From Bugula neritina (Eukaryota > Bryozoa > Gymnolaemata > Cheilostomatida > Bugulidae): a stretch of DNA of 64,000 nucleotides. Location of the stretch: positions 8,776,929 through 8,840,928 of the forward strand of contig OZ037769.1 of the NCBI GenBank assembly GCA_964035545.1, in the 5' to 3' direction. The position numbers were made by a program, and so were the translations under genes. The notes under the pieces were generated by a model that saw only the letters and a list, made by a program, of their open reading frames with translations, was not told where the DNA came from and did not search any database. Positions within the stretch are counted from its first letter, which is position 1, and each line of letters opens with the position of its first letter. Of the stretch, positions 38,701 through 47,933 are shown one piece after another.

Positions 38701-41700
38701 CTCTTATATTTAACCAAATTCTTTTTAATCCTCAGTTTTGCTAAAAATCATGAACCTAAGATCTATAATCAACATGTAGCACATTTGCATTTAATTGTAT
38801 TTATATGAGCTGAGTCAGAATAAGAAAACAATATATTTAAGGCTGATGAATAATGCTTAATAGAATGCTATTTAGAGCCAACAAGAAAGTAGCCCTTTTC
38901 TTCAACACTTTTTAATCTAATAAAAAGATGCATGTAGGCCTTGTATTCATTCATATCACCTGTATAGATCATTGCTGGTCATAGTAAAGTCCGTAGCCAT
39001 GAGATCTTTTGTTTTCCCTGCTATAGTTGCAATCTCAGACAGCAGTCGAGTGGTTCCAGAGTCCAGAGCTCCTTCATACAGCAACAAGTTCTTCTTTGGA
39101 GCCGAGTCTAGATCTGTGGCAATGTTAGATGTTGTTGATGTTGTGCCTTCTATTGCTTGAGAATCATCTTTGGCTATTTCCTTCAAACTGCTAGCTGTCT
39201 TCTCAACATTGTGTTTGGCAGTGATTAAAGAATGCACAGTTTCGTTGTAGAGTTCAATTTCTCTATACAAGTATTATGCAGCATATACATTTCAAATTGT
39301 AAATTAGTATACATACTAATTTACAATTTATAATTTGTATAATTTAAGTTCTAGCAGTTACTTTACCAAATGAGAAAGAGCAAAGGGGTTTAAATTCATT
39401 GAATGCAAATTATTTATGCTACCACTATATTATTTTGTTATAGGTACTAAGACTATAAACAAGAAAATATTATACTCAAAAGTAGATTATGCAAGAGTGT
39501 TTGAATTGTGTTTTAATCCAATATATATCAACAAGGAAACTGCAAATTACCTAGCTGTACAATGAGTCTAACAACACCATTGTGTCATGCATTGTACAAA
39601 ATGTTCTCTCATATTATTTAATACTAACTTCTCCCTGGCTACCATTGGTTTCTTAGACCTGGACAGAGGCGTAGCTAAAAAGCTAATGTGGGTAGAGTCT
39701 TCTGTATACTCTCTGATGACACCAACATCAGTGAGACCTTTGAGCTCTTTAACCGGCACATCTCTGAAATGGTGCTGCCGCAGCCTTGAGTGTGAGTATG
39801 TCTCATTGTCGCATGAAACCATTCCTTTTCAAAATATGTGAGAAGTAGTTTATTTAATACTATTTAAAGTTTACAACTATTGCTGTATTTTAATAGTGTG
39901 AATTCTAGACACAGTTCGCTAAGTAATTTAGTAAAAGTGTAAGTATTAACTGGTATTTGCATATTGGTTGTGGCTGACTAAACAATTTAAGATCAAAAAG
40001 TCTCAAAAGTGTCTAAATAGCCAGATGGCAAAATGCAAAACCCTAATTTTTACCAAGTATGATTTTAAAAGCATAACTGCTGACAATGATAGGAAAGAAA
40101 TTCAGTAGCTATTAGCAAATTTGAAGTGCATATGGCAGTCACTTACTAACTAAGATAGAAAGATGCTTCAACTTTATTATAATTTACTTATAAGATATGC
40201 AGAAGAATCTGTTCTCTATAATATAAGGCAAGTTGCCAGGCCCAGGGTAGTGACATGGCAAGTAACATATTGTGCACGCATGTAGTTTATTAAGCGTTAT
40301 GTATATTAATAGAGAGTTGGCATATTGCAAGCAGCATCTCTAACTTAGTTAAAACTTTAATTATAAATTGGTGCAAACTTTATCAATTAATTGATCAACC
40401 AACATTAGCAAAATGATTAAAATAATTAAAATATAACAAAAAAAATAAATAGTTCCTATTTGTGCATATATCAAACTTTACACACATTACAAAAGCCAAC
40501 TGTGGTAAATGCTATACGTTATATGTACCAGGGTAGTAACTCTACACACACTCTAACTGTAGTAAATGCTATGCTTTATACTAATTACCAGGATAGTAAG
40601 TCATGAGACGAGCAGCCATGTTCACCATTTTGCCGATTACGGTGTACTCGTGTCTGTATTCATGCCCCACAACCCCGCAGAAGGTGTGGCCAGTTGTGAC
40701 ACCCGCAGATGAGACCTTGACCTCATGCAGCTCGGCCAGTTTCTCTCTGATCTTGTAGGCACACTGCACGGCATGCTTGCAGTCGTACGAGTCTTTCTTG
40801 CCTGGCAGGCCAAATATTATTAGGAAAGAGCAGCCCTAGAAAACATAATTGACCTGCATATGCTGTGGTTTCAACTGTTAATATCTATGCAACCAGAGTA
40901 TATATATTAGATGAAGTAACATCAAATATCAGTTTATTTTAGATTAGTAGGCCTCATGATACAGTAGAAGCCACTATATCATGAAACCTGGTAAAGGTCA
41001 GCAGGCATACATGCAAATGACAACTTATTCTAATTAGGTTCCACTGTGACTCCTATAATACAGCCAAAAGATGATATTATGTTTTGATTATACAAAATAC
41101 ACCCAGCAACTTTACACAGTAAAACCCTTATCATATTTCTTAGAAAAACTATTATTTGCTTGGCAATATTAACATTTATCATTATATGAGTTTATTCTAA
41201 ATAATGACTGCTTACTCTACATCTCATTATCTCTTAGATGGAACTGGAAACTTACATGTTTGATATATCATAGAGTTGTTTCCTCTACTTATATCTATTG
41301 GTATTTTATTGTTAGGTCAAGAAAAATAAGCTATTAACATCAACCAATGTAAATCCAACAAGACTAGATGTAAAATGAGTTTAATTGTATCTATAGCATA
41401 TAAGGAAAGAAATCACCTGTAGTATTATAAGCACATCTATAATATGCCAAAATATTGTTGAACCTTTAATAATTATTCTATGTTGTATATGCACTTGGCA
41501 AAGTTTCAATACTTTCAATACAAGCCAGCCTACCTTATCAAACATGACTACTTTGTTTAAACTGGCTTTATATATTTCTAGTTCAACATCGATCACTTCA
41601 TATGCCTTCTGTAAGATGTCACATTGCATGCTAGCCTTGAGATCATCACTGACTAGCAGGAGATTTATGAAAGCTATGGTACACGGTCTAATTTCTGAGT

Positions 41701-44700
41701 GGTATTCTACTCCTTGACCAGCCTCTAGCTGTGTTGAAAATTAAAAATGCAGCAGATTATTGAAATATAAAAGTAACGGCAGTTAGTGATTAGTAGACAT
41801 CTTTAATTTAGAATAATATATTTGCATGTATGATTTCTATATATATATCAGTTTACATTTAATCTAAATAATATAAAATAATTTGTAATATTTTCTTAGG
41901 ATTGACTAGTAAAAATTTTTCAACAAATAAAATGCTGAAGACTGGCAAACTAAAAATATGATTAAAATAAAGATGGAGTTGTCTCCTCTAAGAAAGTGTA
42001 CCAGCTAGATTGTGTTGAACTTTTTTTTAAATATTTTAGTGTTTTTAGCATTATTTGTCGATTTGCAAAAAAAATTCAAAAAAAGAAAGCAGGTTTTCAA
42101 TAGACTATAGACTTAAACTAAAAAAATTCTATTTGCAGCCTTGTTTTTACAGTTTGTAAAGATTGATGACTATCTCAACCAGGGTATCATTGGTTATATT
42201 CACAGTTTTCAATAATGGCGAATACCAATTTCGTTACTTTCCTTACCTTATCTAACACTATGTCTGTAACATATTTACTAAGTGTCTCATTCAGATGTAT
42301 GCCAGTTTCAAAGGCTGCCTTTCGATACACTTCCCCTAAATTACATTGTGAGTTTAGACAAGCATAACAGTATATCACTTCCCCTAAATTACATTGTGAG
42401 TTTAGACAAGCACAACAGTATATCACTTCCCCTAAATTACGTTGTGAGTTTAGACTAGCAGAACAGTATATCACTTCCCCTAAATTACATTGTGAGTTTA
42501 GACTAGCATAATAGTATATTACTTCCCCTAAATTACATTGTGAGTTTAGACAAGCATAACAGTATATCACTTCCCCTAAATTACATTGTGAGTTTAGACT
42601 AGCATAACAGTATATCACTTCCCCTAAATTACATTGTGAATTTAGACTTGCATAACAGTACATCACTTCCCCTAAATTACATTGCAAATTCAAACACACA
42701 GTATTTCAGTAACTGTAGCAGTATGCAACTCTGCAGTGTAATTATACTACAATGAAGATTCTGAAAGCCCCAAATAATATATTTAAGTATAGAAAATGTT
42801 TATTCACCTTTTCTCTAATACATAGTGGAGGTACACAAGTTTGATTATACATTTTAGATAAGCAAAGCCACAATTTATTATCAAATGCCAAATGGTCCAT
42901 TAACAGAAACTTGTATCTTAACATTCACAATTATGCAGATATTTTCAGCCTGATATCAATTATTGAGTTGAAAGTCACCTTTAGATGTCACTGCTGCTTC
43001 TTCTCCCGTGTAATCATACCCACGGGGCATGTCCCCAGAGCCCCCTAGTTGTAAGCTTGTTTTGTCGAGTTGCTCTTGCTTGACTATGCCTGTTATCTAC
43101 ACCAAAATTATGGAGATTGCTATTCAAACAATATGAATTTATTCTTTTGATAAACGAGTTTCTTATAACTAAACTGAAATCGTTAAAATATGCTGTAAAA
43201 ATACTACTTCAAATTGTAATGAATGTTGCATATAAGAATATTGTTTACAGTTAATTCTCATGCAGGTGTTACTGCTATAAACAGCTCACCTTTGCGTGTT
43301 TGCCATCTTCCAGCATAGTATATGAATAGTCTTTTTCTACGCAGTAACTCCACATATAAGGAGACACAATGATGTCCCCAGACTTGCTAAGGGCCTCAGC
43401 GTCTTTAGCGTCCTTTACCGCTGCTCCACTTTCACAGAAAAAGTAGCGGTTGTGGTTTCCAAAAACAAAGAAGTACATTTTACCCAAAGACAGAGCTAAA
43501 AAATACAGAATAATAATTTGGATAACTAAAGGTTTTTTATTGTGTCTTGCAAGAATACAATTTTCAGTGGCAAAGCTATACAAGTTATATCTGTGCTTCT
43601 ATAGCATATTCAATGCATGAAAGCCCTGTTGTGTAAATAATACTATTGCATGCATATGTTACAGAAACATGCCTTTATATTTTCAAGTAATAACCAGAAT
43701 TTTTCTTATGGATTACAACATTTGCAAATTATTTCATGCCATTATGCTCAGATGTTATTGGTTAATTTGCGCTGGTGTTGCACTAGCCGCTATGCTAGAA
43801 AATTCTGTCTATTCATTTTATTTCATAGATCTTTTTTATATGAATTATTAATTTAAAAATTAGATTTCTTTAATAATGCATTACAGTTAGAAAATAAAAC
43901 CAAAATTAAAATATTTGGATATTAATTTCTCAGGTTATGTAATAACTCGAGTATAGTACTTTATACAAGAATGATTGTGCTGCGTGCAAGCTATATCAGT
44001 ACTAGACAGCAATCGTGATGTCACTTGCAGTTTAGTACCTACACTTTGCTGATTGAATAATTTTAATTGACAACTGACTTCTTCAAGTACAAATTTTACC
44101 GAGTAAAACATTGTACACTACATATCATATACACTGCATCTTTTTAACTTTCTATCAGCTTTTTTTGAAGATTCTACTGAAATTTAGCATATATAATACT
44201 AATCAGTTTGCCACTCAGCGTGCTAATTTTGGGTTCATCACACTCAGTACCTCAACTTTGCAGCTCTATATATGTTGTACCTAGCATATGTTGGTTAAGA
44301 CTACAATTTGAGCTACAGCTAAACTTAAGTGTGTTAATTTTAATTTTAATCAAGTAATACGAGTATAAACCAATAAGTAATAAGTTCAATAAGCAAATGC
44401 TACATTCAATGAACAATATATAATGAAGAGATATAGGTCTTCTACAATACAGATTTGGTTCTGATTGAGTCATAACTTTCAGCCATGAAATATTCTATTT
44501 TGTTTCAAACATAAAAAATTTGGTGCTGGAAGACAATACACAACAACCCCAAGCTTTAATAATCAAGATTGCTTGTCTGGCACTGCTTGACAAATCAAAA
44601 ATTAAATTGTAACTGTAACTCAACTTGTATGTACGGATCAAAGACTAAATAGAACATGACTATATAATTTGCAACACCTGGCCTATGATTTGGCTACCTA

Positions 44701-45899
44701 TTTTCACTCTGAGGGTAGTAAGGCCTTCTGCATTGTATGTGCCATATTTGGACTGGATGTTACAGCTGCATTCTATCACCGACTTGACAAGTCTCAGCAA
44801 GTGGTCATAATCGTTTATCTTCCAAAATGCCAATATGGCGTCTCCTGCAAACTTCAGCACATCTCCTTTTATTCTTAGCACCTCTTCAATCATGGCTCCC
44901 ATGTAATCATTCAAAATGGCTGTCAGCTGATCTGATCCAGCAACCCCATTGGCACTGCATTTCTCACTCAGGTCAGTAAAGCCTGAGATACAGACATGAA
45001 GAAAGACAAGGTTACTAGGAAGTACCAGGCTGTATGTTTATGTTGCTTGTATACACAAATCAAATCTTAAGACTAATGCTGTTCATTACATGGTGAATAA
45101 TTATAGCTATATATTAATATTATTATACTTAAAATAACAATAATAATACTATTATAACGTAAAAAAATAAAATAATCACTATTATAATTTGAATACTATT
45201 AGAATAAATAAACCAAATTAATAAATTATCGTTATGAATTAAATAAGCTTTCAATAATATAATAGCGGTCTTGTTATTAAAAATTACACTTGATTGTTTA
45301 AAAAATAAACTCAGGTTTTCTGTAGCAAGCTGTTGCATATCTGAAATTGGCTGACGCTCCAAACTTTATATAAGAAATTCGTTTTTACTGCTAATGAAAG
45401 GGCTGTGTTTTTTAGTCAAATCAATTCCAAGATTAACAAATTAAACATTTCAATCTAATTCACATTTAGCGTGAATATGTTTAAATGTATTATTACATGC
45501 TATACATTGTGACTGAGTCTGTACCAACCAGAAATATCTAGGAACATGATAACTCCGGAGAGTTGTCTGACAAAAGGGGGCGTGGCAGAGAGATTTTGGT
45601 TCAGAATGAGGTCAGGCAAATGAGCGGCCAGCTGGTTCAACTCTTTGTCGTCCAACTCACCACCGCCATCTGTGGATCGGCGGTGGTGCTTTCTATGTCT
45701 GGCTGAGTGAACCAGATCATCAGTTGTAGAAGTTACCAGTAGATCAACTGTGAGCACAGATTACACTTGTTTTTTATAATGCCAGATATTAAAATACAAT
45801 ATATCATTCTCTTTAATTTCAAATTTGATCAATCAACAATTTATCATTTTTGATTAAAAGTTTGAAATTATGTTGGCACTTCTTACCTGGAATATCCAT
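21211..45899 (-). CDS. ADCY10: Soluble (bicarbonate-type) adenylyl cyclase, complete, 33 coding exons
   Basis: This enzyme class makes cAMP from ATP in cytosol, cilia and organelles and is stimulated by bicarbonate and calcium. The rebuilt CDS is 5,316 nt (about 1,771 residues; human protein about 1,610). Order: catalytic domain C1 (residues about 50-240), C2 (about 285-520), an NTPase-like region with degenerate Walker A (about 586) and intact Walker B (about 722-727), a helical-repeat region, a Ser/Arg-rich linker (about 1,080-1,270) and a helical-repeat C-terminus ending IASVYKH. Diagnostic strings are GVIMFLDISG, GDVLKFAGDAILAFWK, NKVVMFDKGCSFL and VGHEYRHEYTVIG. There is no membrane segment, as expected for the soluble class. 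Every exon join keeps phase. Less certain are the first 13-nt coding exon, the acceptors of the exons at 33493-33603 and 27050-27328, and the donor near 24889. The locus is divergent from GPCR copy B, with start codons 1.65 kb apart. Confidence 0.88.
21615..24452. repeat. 37-bp satellite array in the last cyclase intron
   Basis: About 74 units of GATAGACTATATATACTCTA followed by TATAATATACAGACCTT (37 bp, or 39 bp with an extra TA) run without interruption up to the exon at 24453. A variant with an ACTTTATATAATATATAGAG core recurs near 21882, 22290, 22660, 23440, 23886 and 24400, which shows higher-order structure. Read on the minus strand every unit has the form CAAG|GT[CA]TGTATATTATA, copying the authentic exon-intron border GCCAAG|GTCTGT. 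About 90 percent of this intron is array. Confidence 0.97.
27050..29647 (-). CDS. ADCY10: Cyclase exons 24-27: helical-repeat region
   Basis: Exons are 29503-29647, 28794-28946, 27791-27975 and 27050-27328. They read SLHLKNTLFTLVEAGCVALQ, AYIYLKFAHLIATKIKQKIN, CCVGEYAEASALYSASLEEL and LSHMLTLVLCLDRPTDASAQ, an alpha-helical TPR-like pattern. The start of exon 27 is inferred from phase: acceptor GCTAGCCAG at 27329 joins AG|T with exon 26. A MITE occupies most of the intron between exons 26 and 27. Confidence 0.72.
27408..27749. mobile_element. MITE with 65-70 bp terminal inverted repeats, TAA target duplication (PIF/Harbinger-like)
   Basis: The left end GCCTAGGGCCACGGCGCGTA and the right end (read inward) GCCTAGGGCCACACGGTGCG both continue into TTTTCGCATGCGAAAATTG and AAATCACAAGTAGCAAAGGT, then GTCCACTGT. 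They form near-identical inverted repeats with about 200 bp between. TAA flanks both sides (27405-27407 and 27750-27752), matching the TWA duplication of PIF/Harbinger elements. There is no transposase inside. The element sits in a cyclase intron. Confidence 0.85.
30334..32346 (-). CDS. ADCY10: Cyclase exons 20-23: Ser/Arg-rich linker
   Basis: Exons are 32168-32346, 31764-31846, 31112-31240 and 30334-30511. The sequence is low-complexity and basic, with stretches such as KHRSSSKSGG, RSRSFSRSVRSRALKLK, GSSSRRSRAGSIRQGRKKTK and GGRRRNASVDSSFSEGNRSS. It contains ASRRESLTAV, which fits the PKA consensus R-R-x-S. I take it for a disordered insert. The donor of exon 23 is uncertain: AGTG|GTAAGT at 30453-30454 is the stronger site but breaks phase with exon 24, whereas ATAGG|GTTTGA at 30334 keeps it. 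Confidence 0.65.
30907..31111 (+). repeat. tRNA-derived SINE, copy 2
   Basis: The copy carries A-box-like GGGGTTAGAGCGTCTGCCCA, B-box-like GGGTTAGAGCCC, the shared body GGAAAGAGCATTCAGTCATA and the shared tail AACCCTTTCATCAGGGGTGA. Its tail ends at the splice donor of cyclase exon 22 (31112), so it lies at the very start of that intron in antisense orientation to the gene. Confidence 0.65.
32694..35699 (-). CDS. ADCY10: Cyclase exons 16-19: region after the NTPase
   Basis: Exons are 35600-35699, 35003-35196, 33493-33603 and 32694-32882. Exon 17 reads EIDQLTPSEQLVLKCASVIG, a string typical of the winged-helix part after the NTPase in this family. For exon 18 the acceptor AAGTAACTAG at 33604 keeps phase and gives FLLIARNHLMRDTVYSILVE. 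A nearer AG at 33587 would break phase, so I chose the former. Exon 19 reads VSHLSNETVEELTCQELPFL and ends at GTGAGT. Confidence 0.78.
36256..39262 (-). CDS. ADCY10: Cyclase exons 10-15: NTPase-like (signal-transduction ATPase) region
   Basis: Exons are 38960-39262, 38385-38490, 37944-38102, 37234-37354, 36660-36822 and 36256-36478. Exon 10 encodes the region of the P-loop, NLLLYEGALDSGTTRLLSEI: the Gly spacing is kept but the GK[ST] lysine is replaced (SGTT), so ATP binding at this site may be lost. Exon 13 encodes an intact Walker B, FYVLIIDEAEHMDGMSWKF. Exon 15 carries the conserved block EKTQGNPGYIRHIITDLL. All exon phases agree. This region follows C2 in all ADCY10 proteins and is thought to be regulatory. 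Confidence 0.85.
39294..39329. repeat. 36-bp near-perfect palindrome
   Basis: Arms AAATTGTAAATTAGTAT and ATACTAATTTACAATTT are perfectly complementary around a 2-base spacer. The palindrome lies about 30 bp upstream (in transcript sense) of the acceptor for cyclase exon 10, so the hairpin would cover the expected branch-point region. Confidence 0.85.
39629..42335 (-). CDS. ADCY10: Cyclase exons 6-9: catalytic domain C2
   Basis: Exons are 42247-42335, 41534-41728, 40589-40835 and 39629-39824. The order is GEVYRKAAFETGIHLNETLS, then SEIRPCTIAFINLLL, NKVVMFDK|GCSFLIIFGLPG (ATP-binding lysine), TTGHTFCGVVG, HEYTVIGKMVNMAARLMTYY (transition-state Asn and Arg, and the Thr that selects adenine) and HFRDVPVKELKGLTDVG. 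All C2 residues I know to be needed in human ADCY10 appear conserved, so the domain looks catalytically competent. Exon 6 has seven extra acceptor-like sequences just upstream. Confidence 0.88.
42336..42690. repeat. 48-bp minisatellite abutting the acceptor of cyclase exon 6
   Basis: Seven units of about 48 bp follow the authentic junction. Each carries, on the minus strand, TGTAATTTAG|GGGAAGTG, the same acceptor and first exon bases as the true exon 6 start at 42335. Because 48 is a multiple of 3 the array is open in the exon frame and reads GEVIYCYACLNSQCNL per unit. Confidence 0.95.
42979..43096 (-). CDS. ADCY10: Cyclase exon 5: C1-C2 linker
   Basis: The exon reads ITGIVKQEQLDKTSLQLGGS and then GDMPRGYDYTGEEAAVTSK, with acceptor GGTGTAG and donor AAAG|GTGACT. 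It is a Gly/Glu-rich connector between the two catalytic domains, with no motif of its own. It joins in phase 1 to exon 6 across an intron that contains the 48-bp tandem array. Confidence 0.75.
43290..45899 (-). CDS. ADCY10: Cyclase exons 1-4: N-terminus and catalytic domain C1
   Basis: Exons are 45887-45899, 45529-45747, 44698-44982 and 43290-43495. The first encodes only ATG-GAT-ATT-CCA-G before a consensus donor GTAAGA and joins in phase to VDLLVTSTTDDL; a basic HRKHHRR stretch precedes C1. The C1 metal-binding aspartates are present in GVIMFLDISGF and in FAGDAILAFW, with the lysine of VLKFAGD that helps bind bicarbonate in the human enzyme. The segment NRYFFCESGAAVKDAKDAEA aligns with human residues around Arg176, the other bicarbonate ligand, and has Lys there in my hand alignment. 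Exon 4 ends at GKHAK in phase 0. Confidence 0.85.
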
Positions 45900-47554
45900 A
45901 TCTATCACTAGTATAAATATCAATAGTATAGTATGTTACATGATACTGCATATATCTTTGAACGTACAGCCTTAGATGTGGTGGTATTGTTGAACTCAAC
46001 TCCTTTGTACAGTTATATCAAGTATTATATTGCTATTGTTGTTAGGATGCATGAGAGCCAAAACACAAGTCTGATACTTATAGAATTTTCATCAATCTAG
46101 TAGATACATGCAGCCCATATCTTTCCATAATAACTTACCTAAGTGCAACAAACAGAGTGAATGTTTGTTGTTCTCATGTTCTGACTTCAACCTGTATAAA
46201 ACATGTGTGTGCATGTGTGTGCGCGTGTGTGTTTTAGCCTACACAACATTAACACCAGAATTGAAATACTATATTACTATGCACACACACAAGCATGCAA
46301 ACATACACACATGCATACACATATACACACAATTTCTACAAGTTGCCCTTTTGTATTGTTCTACACTTTGCTCATTTTAGAATATACTCAGTTAACTCTT
46401 AGTTTTGTACTTTTCTTTGTAGTACACATAGAAGTTATTAAATGTTCACTAATTAAAATACAACATATTTTTATACCATTTAATTAAGCAGCAGGAAATC
46501 TTTGCACTTCCTTGGACATGCACTACGATTTATCTTATAAATTTATTCATGAATATCCATTCTTCTGCTGTCTGAATCCAACTGACCCGCTGAACTGTTG
46601 GCCATGGACTGCTTACTTTAATAGAAATAGCTACTGGCTCCTGATAGCTATTTGAAATAGCTTTTTCTCCATTAGCCAAGGCAGAGGTAGTCCAGGCATG
46701 CTCAATCCCGTTTATGATAGCTACTGCGAGCTAAACTCCACATGCTATTTAAATAGAATTTAATTACACTCTTAGATAGTTGCAGCAAATACATCAGAAT
46801 TAACTGTAACAAACAATCATACATACCTTTATATTGTGTTTATAGAAGTGTGTTGTAATCTAGTCAGTGGAGACTTATTCATTTAGTAAGTACCTCTATA
46901 AGCATAGTGTAGGTATACACTACAGTATATAGTCTACATGTACACTGAAGGATTGGCTAAAATTCTGTCTGAGAGATAGGAAACTAGCAACATAATTTTG
47001 CAACTGAATTCCAATCTCATCAAATAGGCTACTATTTATAAATGGCTCAATAACAGCAGTTATTTGAGGTGGTTTATGCTGATTTGCTTAGCTAGAATGT
47101 GTAGTCTGAGAACCCGCTGTGAAGGTCCAAAGCTTTTGTCCCATGAACCCTAAGCTGTGCTTCAGTTTTCACACCGGATATATGCATAGAAACAATCACT
47201 GTATTAAGAGCTATATTTCAAAGCTATTAATATCATAGAGTAGTACCTGAAAAATCTATCACATGGTGCCTGCATCTATTTTGTCCTAGTAAACTATGTA
47301 TGACGTCAGATTCCTCAACCCTGTGACATACGTGTTTGTTATTAGCAATGATTGTCTTGTTATTGCAGAGTGAATCGTTTGACAAGACACGCTTGAATAG
47401 AAACACTAATTTATTTGTCAGGAGCCACGGGCTGTAATCCAGTGAATTTATTAGCAAGTAAATGATTAACACTTTTACTAGTTGCAGATATGTACTGTGA
47501 GACAAATGATGAAAGTAAATGGTATTGAATTCTATGGCTTACTAGTGCTACACT
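45900..47554. promoter_or_regulatory. Divergent upstream region between ADCY10 and GPCR copy B
   Basis: The cyclase start codon (minus, 45899) and the copy B start codon (plus, 47555) point away from each other across 1.65 kb, so both promoters are expected here unless upstream non-coding exons lie further off. I see no convincing TATA box, CpG-rich core or conserved element. The only clear structure is the GT/CA pair at 46204-46332. Confidence 0.4.
46204..46332. repeat. Inverted GT/CA microsatellite pair
   Basis: A (TGTG)-rich tract (TGTGTGCATGTGTGTGCGCG, from about 46204) is followed about 50 bp later by a (CA)-rich tract with CACACATGCATACACATATA. The two are complementary, so the single strand could fold into a long hairpin. 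Chance frames here have no coding character. Confidence 0.8.
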
Positions 47555-47933
47555 ATGGTTGTTATCGAGTTAAGCATCGTGCTAATGTTTTGGGGTAGAG
47601 CTGACGGGTTTGTACCACAACAGCATCTAGATTCCTTTCTAGAGTTTGTTGATGTACCCACAGAGATACACGTTGGGCTTCTCTCCAAACAGTCAGAAGT
47701 TGTTAACACCACATTAGCAAAGGGGTACTGCATAGGATACGATGTGTTAGACAAGAATTTCTGTAAGTACTACAGTGACTGTTGTGCCTTGTCACCTTCT
47801 AGACCCGTGGAGCAGCTACCAGCTGGTACGTTCTCCTGTCACAATGGATACTATGTTATAGACAAGTGTCCAGTCACTACTACAGATAAGAAACTAGAAG
47901 AACTCTGTGAGCAAGATGACGGGCAGCTGACAG
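47555..47933 (+). CDS. GPCR copy B exon 1
   Basis: The ATG at 47555 starts a short hydrophobic leader. The ectodomain then shows NFCKYYSDCCALS, the C-terminal half of a somatomedin-B-like cysteine cluster, and PVEQLPAGTFSCHNGYYVID. It ends LT-G at donor GTTTGT (phase 1). No earlier in-frame start is needed, and the corresponding position starts copy A. Confidence 0.82.

Noticed and set aside
42336-42690. CRISPR-like array
   Set aside because: Units are contiguous without unique spacers, and the DNA is eukaryotic.
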